Assembly: GCA_050084985.1 (NCBI GenBank)
Contig: JBITNC010000001.1
Coordinates: 77,190,001 to 77,254,000 of the forward strand
DNA: 64,000 nucleotides
From: Nageia nagi
Lineage: Eukaryota; Pinophyta
Direction of reading: 5' to 3'
The notes under the pieces were generated by a model. That model ran no database searches and had not been told where the DNA came from. It worked only from the letters and a program-made list of their open reading frames with translations. Positions 34,658 through 46,359 of the stretch are shown here, piece after piece. Position numbers and translations under genes: made by a program. The stretch's first letter is position 1, and every line of letters begins with the position of its first letter.

Positions 34658-35112
34658 ATCATTTTAAACCCCTTAGATTGTAGGACTTATTAACATCTAT
34701 TCAGAAGTAAATATATATAAATTAAGTATTTGAATAATTATTTCTCATATAATTTTGTTGTATAATAAAATTTTCAAGCTGGTTTTGGTTATACTATGTT
34801 CCCTCTTCTATCTTAAAAAGAGAAGACTTAAAAATAGAGAGCATCAACATATGAATATAGATTTAGATCATTCAAATTTAAATAACACTTTCAATATTGA
34901 TAAAATAATCTATCTATTCTTGAGCATGAACACATATTTTTTCTCATACTCTTAAAAGTTTCAAAGAAAGCAAATTTAAGGGTACATGAAATTACTAGTA
35001 TCATGTCAAGGAAGTCTAAAAAATCATTAGACATGTTGAATCACAAGCATGGTTGTACGATAATGGAAAAAAATCATATAATCTATTCAAGGGACATGGT
35101 GGAAGCCAATTC
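34658..35112 (+). repeat. Dispersed repeat copy (inverted partner at 30006-30492)
   Basis: Plus-strand copy of the repeat described at 30006-30492, lying inside element F between protease and RT. It therefore inserted into F or was part of a rearrangement of it. Confidence 0.72.
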
Positions 35113-36199
35113 CACTTATTTAGAATTAGATTATATATAATCACCTCAACATTGCCAGCTTTTCAAAGCATTTGTGATTGTTGACACTTAATTTTAATAC
35201 CTAGTATCATAAATTAAGTATCACTTAATTGGAGATATATTTTATTTTATTATTATATATCAAATATTTATCATTTAAGATAACTTATGTGCTCTTCTCA
35301 TGTTTGTTTCTCTTTTTTTTTGTAAGGACCCTAGCATCGGTGCTCTCATATAAACATGCATTATGGTGAATATTTCACATATAAAAGGAGGAAAGGTAAC
35401 ATGAGGAGATTACCATATTTTCATCTCAAGAGCCACACTCAAATACTAAAAAAACTAAGGTATATCTTGACACTTCTTATCAATATTGGGTTCTATTATC
35501 ACATAAGAATCTGTTAGTCATCTTTTGTTATAATATGTTAGATTAGGCTTATCAAAATTTCTATACTACTAGGAATCTTTATTGCAAAGGATAAATTGTA
35601 GGGATCATATAATTGATGCAACTCATTGTGTTGAATTCCCCTAAGCATTCATATTACTCTACAAATATATCCTCTTCATAAGACCTTTCTTTCCAAGATT
35701 CCATGCATATGAATAATCGATACAGGTAAGGTAATAGGTATTTTTCTCTTGATCCCTCTCTCATAGGTTATGAATATGATCCAATAGTATAAGTAGTGTA
35801 TTATTGATTTACATTTATATAATACTTATATTATTATGTATTATATATATATAGTTATCTTGTAGTATACATGTTATGAAAAATATTGACACCCCATTGA
35901 ATAATGCATTCAAACACGCATCACTAATTGATAATCCTCCTAGGTATCAGCAAGTATCTAATATTATATGGTAGTAACTTCCATTTTAGGCAGTCTAAAT
36001 CATATGATGATGAAACTAGACCTACTGATGTTTGCAATTAGCCTAGGACTTAAACCTTATTTGATCTCTCCTAAGAACTAGATGTTAAGCTTTGTGATCA
36101 CCAATTTTTATTCAACTCAAAAATGGAAATAATGATTTATTTAAGAGGTAATGACTTGATACCTACCAACCAACCTAAACCAAAGTGCATATTAATACC
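35113..36199. other. Unassigned, between the dispersed repeat and the element F protease
   Basis: AT-rich, no coding sequence recognised. It separates two parts of one Gypsy polyprotein, so it probably includes inserted material. Confidence 0.4.
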
Positions 36200-36770
36200 T
36201 TATCCATTGAAAAATAGAGTCTAACAAACACTAACAAAGGACTAAGAAGAAGATTAGATCCATTTTCCATCACTCAACAAACACATACTCATCCATGAAT
36301 CTTAAACTTCATTTCCAAGGTCTTGTAGTTGGAAGTGATCTCTCCTAACATGTACTGACACTGGGCTCCAAGCACTAAATGTGGAAATCATCAAAGAGGT
36401 GGAACATAGAAATCATTAGTGATTGCATAGTTCCCCAAGTTAACCTTAATCTTCTCCACCATCTTATGGCTTAAGTTGGTGTTGCCATTTCCAATGGCTA
36501 ACTCAAACCCTTGAAATACTTGCATCTCGAATCCCTTTTCCTTTACGATCTCATCATGAATTTATGAGTGGCCCCACCATCAATTAGAACCAATACCTTA
36601 TTGTTAACAACTTCTTCTTCCACCTTAATAATCATAAATTGAGATGGTCCCTTTAAGGTGGTTATTTCTCCTCTAATATATATGATCTTATTTTCGCAAG
36701 TATTTAGCTCATCCTCAATTTCTTCTTTGAAGGAATTTAAGATATAGATTTTGTTCTTTTTCATTACATT
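36200..36770 (-). pseudogene. Element F retropepsin region
   Basis: VLVLIDGGATHKFM (about 36545-36600) is the Gypsy aspartic protease active site; the usual D-S-G-A-T is D-G-G-A-T here. Downstream FEMQVFQGFELAIGNGN, then KVNLGNYAITNDFYV (36400-36520) match the rest of the retropepsin domain. Frames are broken after the active site. Confidence 0.87.
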
Positions 36771-37700
36771 GATATCCCTTTTCCCATGGGTTTAGGCAAA
36801 TGAAGCAAAATTTTTTATTCTTAGTTCCTCTTTCAATGTATAATCTAATCTATTTGCAGGTTTTTAAGGAAAAAATAATAGGTTTTACACTTATGGGTCC
36901 CTTGCTTGATGGTTTTCCTAGGGTTCTATTAGTAATGGATTCATTGATGCTCCCTTTGCCTTACTCGATCCTTCAAGCAGTAATGCCTTATGAATGGTTT
37001 CTTCCAATGTTGGGGATTCCATAGCTTGAGTGATGATCTTGTGGGATCTTGTAATCCATCCATGAATAGGTATGTGAGCCTTCCATAATCTACATTTGGG
37101 GCAATAACAACAATCTATAGAATGCTTCTATGTGTTCTCCCATTGTTGTAGTTTTCTTTAGCAATGTAACTCCTTGGATTCTTCCTTTATATTCCTTTGC
37201 TCAAACATTTCCAATACCCTCCTACTAAATTCCTCAAATGTCTTGACTTCATTGTGGCCTAAGGTAATCAAGCCATGATGCCTCCATTCATAAACTGTTC
37301 ATTCAAGATATATTGTATCCATTTGAATCCCTTTCTCTTCATACATTGATTGAAGGGAGGAATAATTTTGTAATTTTTGCAAGCATGCCCTAACAAATAT
37401 CTTTTCTCCTCCATTGAACATGGGTAAAGGAATTTTTTTCTTGTTGTCCTTTCCTTCATTAGGCTTTGGGGCCTTCCAATGCTTTCACCTCTGTTCCTCC
37501 CAATAGATGTGTAAGGGTACAATTTCCCTAAAGGGCCTAGGTTTTTCCATGTATTCCTACAATACTTCATTCTTGCTTCATTTTATTTTTTTATGGCATC
37601 TCTTGGAAGTGAAGAGTGAATTATTGATACAAAATAATGGGGTGTGCATTTTCCTGGTTGAGTCTTCACTTTTTATTGGAGTACCTTGGTTGGGTGTCCT
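36771..37700 (-). pseudogene. Element F gag relic
   Basis: A zinc-knuckle-like region KERTTRKKFLYPCSMEEKRY then LLGHACKN (37330-37460) follows the plan ERREKxLCYxCDEKxxxGHxCKN of Gypsy gag. Further left, ITQAMESPTLEETIHKALLL (about 36960-37030) resembles the end of the Retrotrans_gag domain, so order is not strictly collinear or frames overlap. Stops are present. Confidence 0.7.
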
Positions 37701-38830
37701 CATCTGCATCATCATCTAATTTATAAGGCCAATTAGAATATCCAACTTTTGGTATATCATCTTGTTTTCCTATATTTTAAACCTACATTGATATTGTTAG
37801 CGGATCTTAGGGCGCATATGGGTCTAGGGTTATGCCTATCAATTATGAGTTGAATTTGCTTGAAGTTGTGCAAATCTAAGATGGGCCTCCCAAGAATGTA
37901 CAAGCCACTTGGAGGTGAGAATTATCCAAGTATGAGCTCCTTAAAGCCCAATGTTTGTCTTCTCAGCTGGAATTTATCTTCAAGAGTGGATGAATTTTTT
38001 CTCTTTGCAAAATGTAAAATGGTGCTTCAAGAATGATGTGATTTTAAAACTCCTTGAGTTTCAATGCTCTTTTATATGTGATCTTTAAAATTTGAATTTT
38101 TCACATTTGCATCTTGCTCTAAAGTTCAAATTGACTTATTTCTCCTAATTTAATTTTCTTTTCAAATTAAATTAAAATAAATTTCCTCTAAAATAATTTT
38201 AAATTCCTATGAACCTTATCCCTCCATGATTGAAAAATTCAAATTTTCCTTAAGAATTTAAATCCTTGAAATTTTGAAATTTACTCGAACATGGAAAGTA
38301 GTGTCTTCGAAATGGAAAATTCTTGATCCAAGTGCAAGTTCTAATTATGAAGGATTTAAACTAGGCACTATGGCCCTATGTCTCATCTTTCACTCCTCAA
38401 ACACTACAATTTGGTGAAAAAAGCTCCAACACCTACCGTCATATCCTCAAAAACTGCAAATTAGATGCTAAAATTCCCAACTTTTTGGTTCAGGGTACCA
38501 ACAAATGAGATCTTGTTCCAAAAATATAATGCAAGAGGTGCAACGAAATAGCTTAAGGCCTTGAAACTTCTCAAAATTTATAAAACTTACCAATGTACTC
38601 CTTTAATAGCTTAAATTTTAGATCTAGATGCTTGAAACTTTTAATTCCAATATGATGCTCTTAAATCTCCTTAGAATTCTCCAATTACCACTATAATACA
38701 ACTATAACTCCTCCTCTAAATCTTTCTAATAGAAATGGTAAGATCTAAACTTTGCAATTTCTCTCTAGTAGGATATATATATCTTCTCTTTATAGCAACT
38801 GTAACTTCTTTGCATATCTTCTGATACTAT
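37701..38830 (-). other. Probable leader or gag start of element F
   Basis: Lies between the recognisable gag relic and the PBS of element F. AT-rich, no motif claimed. Confidence 0.4.
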
Positions 38831-38978
38831 TGTAAATCTTCCTCAAGATCTAACCCAACAAGATGCAAAGATATTGGCTCATTGTAAATCTTTCTCAATA
38901 TCTAACCCAGCAGGATAGAAAGATCTTGGCTCATTATAAATCTTTCTCAAGATCTAACCAGCATGATGGAATTATCTC
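38831..38978 (-). repeat. Three-copy tandem repeat of about 52 bp beside the PBS of element F
   Basis: Three units share 'tgtaaatctttctcaa.atctaaccca.ca.gat' and 'aaagat.ttggctca'. The array ends at the PBS, so on the element RNA it sits just downstream of it, as in element C. Confidence 0.82.
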
Positions 38979-38990
38979 TGCTTGATACCA
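38979..38990 (-). promoter_or_regulatory. Primer binding site of element F
   Basis: Minus strand TGGTATCAAGCA, a variant of the initiator tRNA-Met PBS, one base from the LTR. Confidence 0.8.
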
Positions 38991-38991
38991 T

Positions 38992-40607
38992 TGTAATGAG
39001 CCAAACCTGGCTCACTTGGATAATTCATAGACCTTCAAATCTCAACTCTTAATCACCTAATAAATTACCAAACTATCCCTAAAATAGGAATGTCTCAATC
39101 ATAATGCCATATTTTAGTGTTTATAGCAACACTAAAATATGGCATTATGATTGAGAATTCCTATTGCAACACTATCTATTTCGAGCAACATAACATCCTC
39201 AAACCCTAACATCTAGCTTAAGCATGTGAATACTCAACAAACCATTCAAACACTCAAGATATTATGTAAGTATGCTAACATCTAACTCCAAAAGCATAAT
39301 CACAACAAATGACCTCAACACATAGCAATATGAGAAAGATCTTAAGCAATAAATGTAAATTATCCAACATGGTAATATTAGAAGCTACATCTCATGTAAA
39401 TAACCCAATTGTGCACTCAATATTCAACGTACAGGCATATAAAGATAATCACTATGAAATGACAAGAAAATATTAGTATAATGATCAAATGTAATTGTAT
39501 TCAAATGATAGAAATGTGGAAACCTCAATTACAAAGACTAGCCAATGAAGATTGATACTCTAGGGTTTCAAATCCTTGGAAGTAGGAAGGATTGCAATAG
39601 GGCTTCCTTTTCTATATTTGTGGAGGAGACTTAGAGTCCCACTAGAATTATTCTACTAATCTAAGGGTAATATCAATACCCTCTGAATATATATCCTATA
39701 ATCCTAAGGTGCACTATTCCTCAAAGTGTGCATCCACATAAGTCCTATTTTACACCTTGTAACAAGTACCTCACTTCATCGATGTTGAAATCAAGGAAGA
39801 GAAGCACCCTACTCCAATAAGAAGAAATAATAATCATAACATGTCTATTATCTTTCAAGAATCCTCGTTTTATAATATGAAATAGTTTTATCATTAATCT
39901 TGTATTGGGATTGATGTAATCTCATCCAATGATGTTCAAGTATGATCTGTGTGCTCTCCATATCCCATGCTCAATATTATGTGCCTTGGGATAAGTATAA
40001 TTACATCCAAGGGCCTAAATACCAATGTTGCATAATGGGGGTCTTCCATGCACCTTGGGATCCATGCCATCATGCTAGGAGTATCCAAGAGAGAGATGTG
40101 GGTATCTTGGGATGCCCAATTACTCATCAAATAGTCCAAACCTCCTCATGAGACCAACATCCAAGTATGAGAGTCTTCTAGTGTCTCGTAGTAAGTTTTA
40201 TTCCATTGGAATCATATTGCTCTACCTCAAATAGCTAAAAGGGGAGCTAAACTATAACTAAAGCCTATTAAATTCCATTTTACATTCATCAAGGCTTCTC
40301 GTATGCAATGTCCCAAATTAGGTGACTAATATTACATTTACATTAATAATTACCTTGGTATCAACATAACATAATGGTATTTCCTCCTCTACTTTAAAAT
40401 ATTACAATACTCCTAATTGCACTAAAATGCCTAATACCCATAGTTAAAGTGTTTATTTATTAATTTAAACATTCAAGTGGAACTTATATAGATAATAAAG
40501 CTTAATTACAATAAAAATACCAAAATTAAATAAAATAAATGAAATCTAAGTATTCCCACTTTCCATTGGCAAAATGGAAAAATACCCATAAAATTGAGGA
40601 CATTACA
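38992..40607 (-). repeat. 5' LTR of element F (1.6 kb)
   Basis: Minus strand begins TGTAATGTCCTCAA and ends GGCTCATTACA, so the ends form the inverted repeat TGTAATG...CATTACA. The left side carries the PBS and the right side abuts element G RT sequence, which shows F inserted into G. It contains the hairpin at 39083-39165. The mate LTR was not found; the first five bases outside are TGAGA. Confidence 0.82.
39083..39165. repeat. Near-perfect hairpin inside the element F LTR
   Basis: Arm 39083-39121 and arm 39128-39165 are reverse complements apart from a single-base bulge, with a loop of only six bases (tatagc). The stem is about 38 bp. This suggests a small foldback element inserted in the LTR or a small-RNA source. 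Confidence 0.93.
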
Positions 40608-40735
40608 TGAGATTTTTGGGAAGAGGCATATTAATGATGGCCTTTGCCTTCTTTGGATTAACGTCTATTCCTCTTTTTGAGACCACGGAGCCTCACAACT
40701 TTTCTGAAGTAGCACCAAATGCATATTTTTTAGGC
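40608..40735 (-). pseudogene. Element G reverse transcriptase, C-terminal fragment
   Basis: Minus strand reads PKKYAFGATSEKL, a stop, then VVSKRGIDVNPKKAKAIINM and PLPKN, the standard Gypsy RT segment ...KCAFGVxxGKLLGxIVSxRGIEVDPxKIKAI. It is the downstream continuation of the RT fragment at 42661-42931 (which ends at ETYINDIL), separated from it by the Penelope-like element. Confidence 0.88.
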
Positions 40736-42660
40736 TTATCGCCCTCCGAGGAAAGGCCACCTGCACACCCTCAAAGACATATTTCCCAATCTGCTGGAGT
40801 GCTTGGTGGATCAAGCGCAGCCGATCCTCGCCCTCGCAACTGTCAAAAGAGATGCTCTTCTGAGAGTCCTGCTCGAACCACCACTCCACGGTCTTTTCCA
40901 GCTCGCAGGTGCCCTTCAAATAATGTTGGATCTTGCACAAGACAATGTTTTCATAACCTCTCTGCTAGGCACCTTTCATTCGAGGAGCGTCAAGTGTTAA
41001 GTTCATTCCCCACCCCCCTCTTTCTATAATTCTATCCAAGTTGAGTTCAGAGATCTTCGTTGAGTTTTTGGACCCGAGCCCAGTTTTGACTTCACAAAAA
41101 AATTTCATCCTAAACTTTTGCTCCATTTTCTCTTGTACAAGTCTAGTTCTTGTGCCTTCTATCTTATTCCAAAGTTACATAAGAATCCTATTGTGTCGCC
41201 CGATCTTTTCCTCCTTGGGTTATATGTTAGAGCCTACGTCCAAGATCCTGTATTCCCTTCTGCTTCCTATTCTTTACGCCCAACCTAATCATCTTCCCAA
41301 TTCTTCTGTTTTGCTTAGATAAATATCACACATGTCCTTTCCTCTAGAATGCATCCTTTTCACCTTCGATGTCGAGTTGATTTATCCCAGCATACCCACC
41401 CATGCTGGCCTTCACGCGCTACGCATTTGTCTCTCTGATTTTCACATAACAAACAACCTAAACCTATCCATCGTTGATCCCATCCTCAATCTTGTCGAGC
41501 TCGTTCTCACCGAGCATTATTTGGATTTCGATGGCACCTTGTACAAGCAGGTTCATGGAACTACCATGGGAAGTAATTTTGCGGTAGTGTACACCTACCT
41601 GTTCCTATGTCACCTGGAGAAACAACTAGCAGGCATTTTATATTTATCTCCTCTCCTTTTCTTTCAGAGATACATTGATGATGTGGTCGGTGTTTGGGCA
41701 GGCTCGTAATAATCCCTGCATCATTTTTTGACCTCTATCAGAGCTAGTACCAAAAGATCAACATCACCTCTCATGTTTCCCATGAGAGCATTGACATTCT
41801 CGACCTAACACTCTTCACATGGAAAACTTTCCTTTCTTCTGGTGCGCTCTCTACCCACTGCTATAAAAAACCTGCCAACGCGTATCAATACATCCCTTTC
41901 AAATCTTGGAATCTAAGACACCATAAAAAGGCTTTCGTAGTGAGTGAAATTTGGCTCTATCTGCTCAGAGAATCACTCCATATTGGTTTTCTCTCGCGCA
42001 GGGATTCTTTTTACTCACAGATTCGAGCTAGAGGATACCCTTCTTCCTTTTTATGCCAATGTTTCAGCTTAGTCTGTTGGGAAGACTGTGAGGAATTGCT
42101 TGCACGTCTACTTTCAGCTGATCGTAGAAATAAGAGGTCCCCCTTGGTTTTCAAGCTCATCAACTATTGCCAAGGGGTACTCGCCTTGAACCTTGGGGCC
42201 ATCCTAATGCCTTATATTCATAGACTTTGCCAACAAGAACCGTCTCTTCACCATATTCTATTCCTCTTCCTATTATTTATTGGTGTAATCCAATCAACCT
42301 CAGCCATTTTCTCATGAGAAGTTGCTTTCGCCCTTTAATCAAATAGACTTCCAAAATTATTTAATCATCTTTTAGCTAGTAATTATTTTTAACTAGTTTT
42401 TTGTTTGGTTAGTAATTATAATTATGTAGTTATTTTTTAAGTTGATCATTTATGCTTCTCCTCCTCCTCTATATTTGGAGTTTCTCATTGTAACACATTC
42501 CCATCACTAGTTCAACTTATGAAGGGTGAATGCCATGAAACTAGTTTTAAACATGTATGAGAATTTTGCAAATTTATCCTATTTTATTTGGTTTATTACA
42601 CACTCAGAAACTCTTCTTTCACCATTTTTTTATCTTGCTTATGGAAAGCTATCACTGATT
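40736..42660 (+). mobile_element. Penelope-like retroelement inserted in the element G RT
   Basis: Plus-strand element whose borders are set by where the Gypsy RT reading stops (about 40735) and resumes (about 42660). It is GC-richer at its left end. The left 300 bp contain HNLSARHLSFEERQVLSS, resembling the start of Penelope-like ORFs. The RT follows, then a C-terminal region ending near 42345 (LNLGAILMPYIHRLCQQE, later WCNPINLSHFLMRSCF). The last 300 bp look non-coding. No GIY-YIG endonuclease is visible. As I recall, Penelope-like elements are known in conifers (named Dryad) and are otherwise rare in plants. Confidence 0.8.
41150..42345 (+). pseudogene. Penelope-like reverse transcriptase
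   Basis: Motifs in order: RT finger region near 41200-41320 (FSSLGYMLEPTSKILYSLL); motif A CILFTFDVELIYPSIP (41350-41397), with the catalytic D kept; YLDFDGTLYKQVHGTTMGSN (motif B, about 41518-41577); motif C FQRYIDDVVGVW (about 41660-41697), with both D kept; thumb-side region SIDILDLTLF, KPANAYQYIPFKSWNLRHHK and FYSQIRARGYPSSFL (41780-42050). The KQxxGTxMG and RYIDD pair is diagnostic of Penelope-like RT, related to telomerase RT. Stops and frameshifts at about 41322, 41707 and 42200 break the frame. Confidence 0.88.
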
Positions 42661-43250
42661 AGATTAATTTTTAATTTTTTTTTAAAATATCATTAATATA
42701 TGTCTCGACTATTTTGTGTATCTGATTATGAAACATGGATTTCATAATGCATTGATATGTAGCTCTTGCATTCTTAAGACTAAGAGGCATTACTTTTAAA
42801 CAAAACTTGCCCCATGGAGTAGTGAAGGTTGTTTTGTGTTGATCAATTAGATTTATCAAAATTTGGCTATACCCAAAAAATTTATCCATGAAAGATAATA
42901 TCTCATGATCAATTATACTATCAACAATCATATATATGTTAGCAAAAGGGAAATCATCTTTTCAGCATGCATTATTGATATATCTAAAATCTATATAAAT
43001 CCAAACTTCCCCATTTGGTTTTGTTACAAGAACTATATTTGACTTCTAATCAAAATAATATATCAGCCTAATGAAACCAACATTCAAGTACTTTTCTATT
43101 TCCTTTTTTACCAACAAAGATTTGGAAAGATGCATTTTTATAGGCTTTTACTTTACAAGTTTTGCTCCTTTCTTGAGAGGCAAACTATGCATAACAAATG
43201 AAGGATCTAAAATAGGCATATTAGAATAAAACCATGCAAAATTATTATTA
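42661..43250 (-). pseudogene. Element G reverse transcriptase, N-terminal part
   Basis: IEKYLNVGFIRLIYY, LVTKPNGEVWIYIDFRYINN, ACKDD-like and DSIIDHEILSFMDKFFGYSQ follow the Gypsy RT of the Tat/Athila side (usual form VxTAGHELLSFMDAFSGYNQI). TTPWGKFCLKVMPLSLKNA and IVETYINDIL follow; the catalytic YVDD is YIND here, so it is dead. Further right, FAWFYSNMPILDPSFVMHSL lies upstream of the RT as expected (about 43150-43260). Confidence 0.92.
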
Positions 43251-43299
43251 TGCTCATAAAACATATTTTGGTATCTTTATTGTTGATCTTTCTCAAAAT

Positions 43300-43950
43300 T
43301 TTCTCCAATTTTGATCACCCATTGATGGTCAATTGTACCTATGTTGATGTCAGCAAGCTCCTCAATAGAAAATTGTAGCTCTTTTTTTTTCATTAAAGAA
43401 GGAAGCTCTTTAAGGCCAGGAACATCATCAATAATTTCATCTGCATCATCATCATGTTGTGTTTGACATACCTTTCTAAAATTAACCTCTTTCCCAAAGT
43501 AGCCAAGTTATCTAAGGATGTAACTTGCATTCCTTTAGTTATTTAACTTTGGCAACTCAGAATGTGCCCCCATGTATTCCAGTAAGGCATCATTAGTAGC
43601 AAAAAAATGAAACTCAAGTGGCATATCAACATCAATCCATAAATCCTCATCAATCTCATCTGAAATTTCTATCAAGTTACATTATGAAATAAACTTAATA
43701 GGGCATGTAGTTTTGATAGTAGATGAAGTACAACCAAGCCTTATTTTTTTCTTTTTTAACATCTAAATTTGATGGAAAATTAGGCATCCCTAGCTCATGT
43801 TTTCCTAATCCTAACCCTTTGTAATTACATTTTTGTTTTAGATGCTTTTGAATAAAAGGAGACTTAAAAGTAGAAGTAGGAGGTTTAGCCATATCGAGTG
43901 TTGATCTATGTGCAAGAATATATGAATTATTTAGAGTCAGGGATGTCATA
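43300..43950 (-). pseudogene. Element G linker with G-patch-like motif
   Basis: An open stretch at 43695-43949 includes FIQKHLKQKCNYKGLGLGKH then ELGMP, resembling the G-patch (YxxGxGLGK) that precedes RT in Tat-type Gypsy elements. To its left, acidic and lysine-rich words (LKELPSLMKKKELQF) fit the stretch between protease and RT. The element continues at 59227 beyond the insertion of D. Confidence 0.7.
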
Positions 43951-44092
43951 TAGCAAGAAGCATTTGCATCCTCATCAAAATCACTATGTGGATTCCCTTA
44001 AAAATAATATAAACACCATGTGTAATGTATAATATTTTTTCATCTAAGATCTTTAACTGGGCTCATGGGATCTATGTATTGTATCTAATATG

Positions 44093-44097
44093 TGTTA
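44093..44097. repeat. Target site duplication of element D (left copy)
   Basis: TGTTA before the left LTR is repeated at 59222-59226 directly after the right LTR. Confidence 0.9.
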
Positions 44098-45034
44098 TGA
44101 TGTTCCAAAATTTTCTTGTTCTAAAAATAGCTATCCAAACACAAACATGCACTAATAAAAATAAGATCTACAAAATGTGACTTAAATGATGCTCAAATAT
44201 GGATCCAAAAATCATCCAAGTTTGCCCTAAGGTTGTACTTCTCAATAAAAGCATAAGATCTCACTACAAATGGCCTAAAGGGTTAGACATTTGTCTCACA
44301 AGACCATATCGACAACTCCACAAGCCCACTATGCACTAAAAAGGATGACTTCATTCAACTAGGGCCACAAACCCTTAGATCTAATGGAATAATGGGACTA
44401 ATAGACTCCCTTAGACCTGTACACTCCACCAAAGGGCTCTTCTTACACTTGGAAACTACAAGGTAAAAGTGCAACCTTAGAATACCAACAAATGGACTAA
44501 TATGTTACACCTTAGCCATAGATTAGAAGGATCCCTTAACCTACTAAAAATTCCTTAATTGTACACCAAGAGGACAAGCTTAACACTACACCAAGATCAA
44601 ATATCAAATAAGCTAAAGATGCTTCCATATGATGTGTTCCTCTCCTATATAATTGGACACCTCATCTTGGGAACAATATCTCACCTCAAATTCTTTCATA
44701 CATGGATGTATCATCTTGCATCTTACAATTTGACCTCAATATGACAACAATCACATCTAGATGCTAATAAATACTCATATATATCCCTAGGAGGAATACA
44801 TCCCACATTGGGGCTCACAATGTATCCCTTGAACCCATATGTATTCTATCCTAGGGTTACATCATGCCTAAAGACACATGCAAATAATAATTAAATACTC
44901 TTAGCTACCAAATCACTCTTAAATTACATTATCTCATGCTCAGATGCTCCTTAAGGGGAGGCATAAATCCTTAAGTGGAGCCTAAAATGTGTCCCATGTA
45001 AGAAAAATAATAATGATAAATTGGAAATATTACA
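44098..45034 (-). repeat. 3' LTR of element D
   Basis: Collinear with 58278-59221 over the whole length: 'tgatgttccaaaatt', 'caaacacaaacatgcac', 'gatcaaatatcaaataagctaa', 'agatgcttccatatg' and 'cacatctagatgctaataaa' recur in order. Next to it on the right the minus strand reads AGGAAGGGAAGA, the polypurine tract. Confidence 0.93.
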
Positions 45035-45706
45035 AATCTTCCCTTCCTAAAATTGCTTGCCCTCAAGCAATTGTAAACTCCACATGTTGCTCCTGATTTT
45101 CAAAGTCTTCAAGATGAGTAAAGATTATCTTCTATATATCCTTTGTTCCAAAGGAATCATCACCAAGGTCCATACATTTTGTAGTTGAATTAAAATCAAA
45201 TCATGACAACTTCAAGATTCATACATATTGTGAATAATTTCTAAAGTACTATCTTCGCTAGTTCAGCTTCATCTTTCATTTTTTGCAAATAAGCATATAT
45301 GAAATCTACTAACTCATGCTCTTCAAACTCAACTATGATACAAAATGGATCCTATACTAAAAATTAAAGTAATAAAGTGACCTTTATTACCCCTCCAACA
45401 TCCATGAATGAATGAATTTTAGGTATAAAATTAATGACATTCATGGGCAACCATGAACCACTCTCACAACCCTCCAAAATATTTTCAAAGCATGTGACAA
45501 TGGTCCCTAATAGTCTTGATAACTTATTACAATGTTTTCAAAATAGATGGGATCTAAAAAGATCATAGATGTTATCAAAATAGACCTTAACAATGCACCA
45601 ACAACAACCACTAAAATAATCATTTGAAAGCTAACAACAATCCAAGCAAAGTACCTAACTTCTTCATAATGAATAATAGTTTATCCATTATTAAATGCAG
45701 AGATAA

Positions 45707-46359
45707 TGAATGAATTGAAATATTTATTAACCAATATCACTTGTGCATACTCCAACAAATTAATGCTCATTATAACATCTTTCTCTCAAAATGATAATGA
45801 ACAATCACACAAAGAGATACATGATATATAGCGGTTCCTCTCTAAGAGAGTACTCCACTTTAATCTAAATTTATTATTTCTCTTCTCAAGATTTCTCTTA
45901 CAACCTTTCTATCAACCTATATCTCCTTACAAACTATTATTATGACAATGCTTCTATAAGTGTATATGTTACAAGGAAAAGACCCTCTATTTATAGGTAA
46001 AAAAGCCTCTTTGGCTCACCCTTTTATGCAAGGGGAATGCCATCTTCCATAGAGTAAACATATCCATAAGTTAGTTGAGAAGGGTAGGTGGAAGGCTTTC
46101 TACTCATGCCTATTTAATATTACATATTTCTATATTTATATTTTAAGTTTGAGTATGCACATGTGGAGATACCCTTAATATAGAATAGATGGGGACCCAC
46201 ATTTGCATACATAGATGATCCACATTTTATAATAAGTGGATTATTCCATATTGTAAATTTTTTTTCCTCTTAAGTGTTGTATATGTTCCTTAGATTTTTG
46301 ATTAATTAGGAATAATATACCTAAATTATTTAAACAATAATGCATTATATGTTCTAACA
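45707..46359 (-). repeat. Solo Copia-type LTR inside element D
   Basis: 653 bp; minus strand starts TGTTAGAACATATAATGC and ends in CA. GATAA at 45702-45706 is repeated at 46360-46364, a perfect 5-bp target duplication with no internal region between, so the element was reduced to one LTR by recombination. A TATA box (rc of ctatttatag) lies near 45986-45995. It resembles the LTRs of A and C in layout. Confidence 0.88.

Noticed and set aside
38490-38512. PBS-like 'gggtaccaacaaatgaga' as an alternative LTR border for element F
   Set aside because: It lacks the TGGTATCA core, and the site at 38979-38990 has a PBS next to an LTR with matching TGTAATG/CATTACA ends.
40665-40940. Minus-strand frame with CEGEDRLRLIHQALQQIGKY, protein-like
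   Set aside because: It overlaps the left end of the Penelope-like element and crosses its border into Gypsy RT, so it cannot be one gene. It might be a fragment of something captured, but there is not enough to name it.
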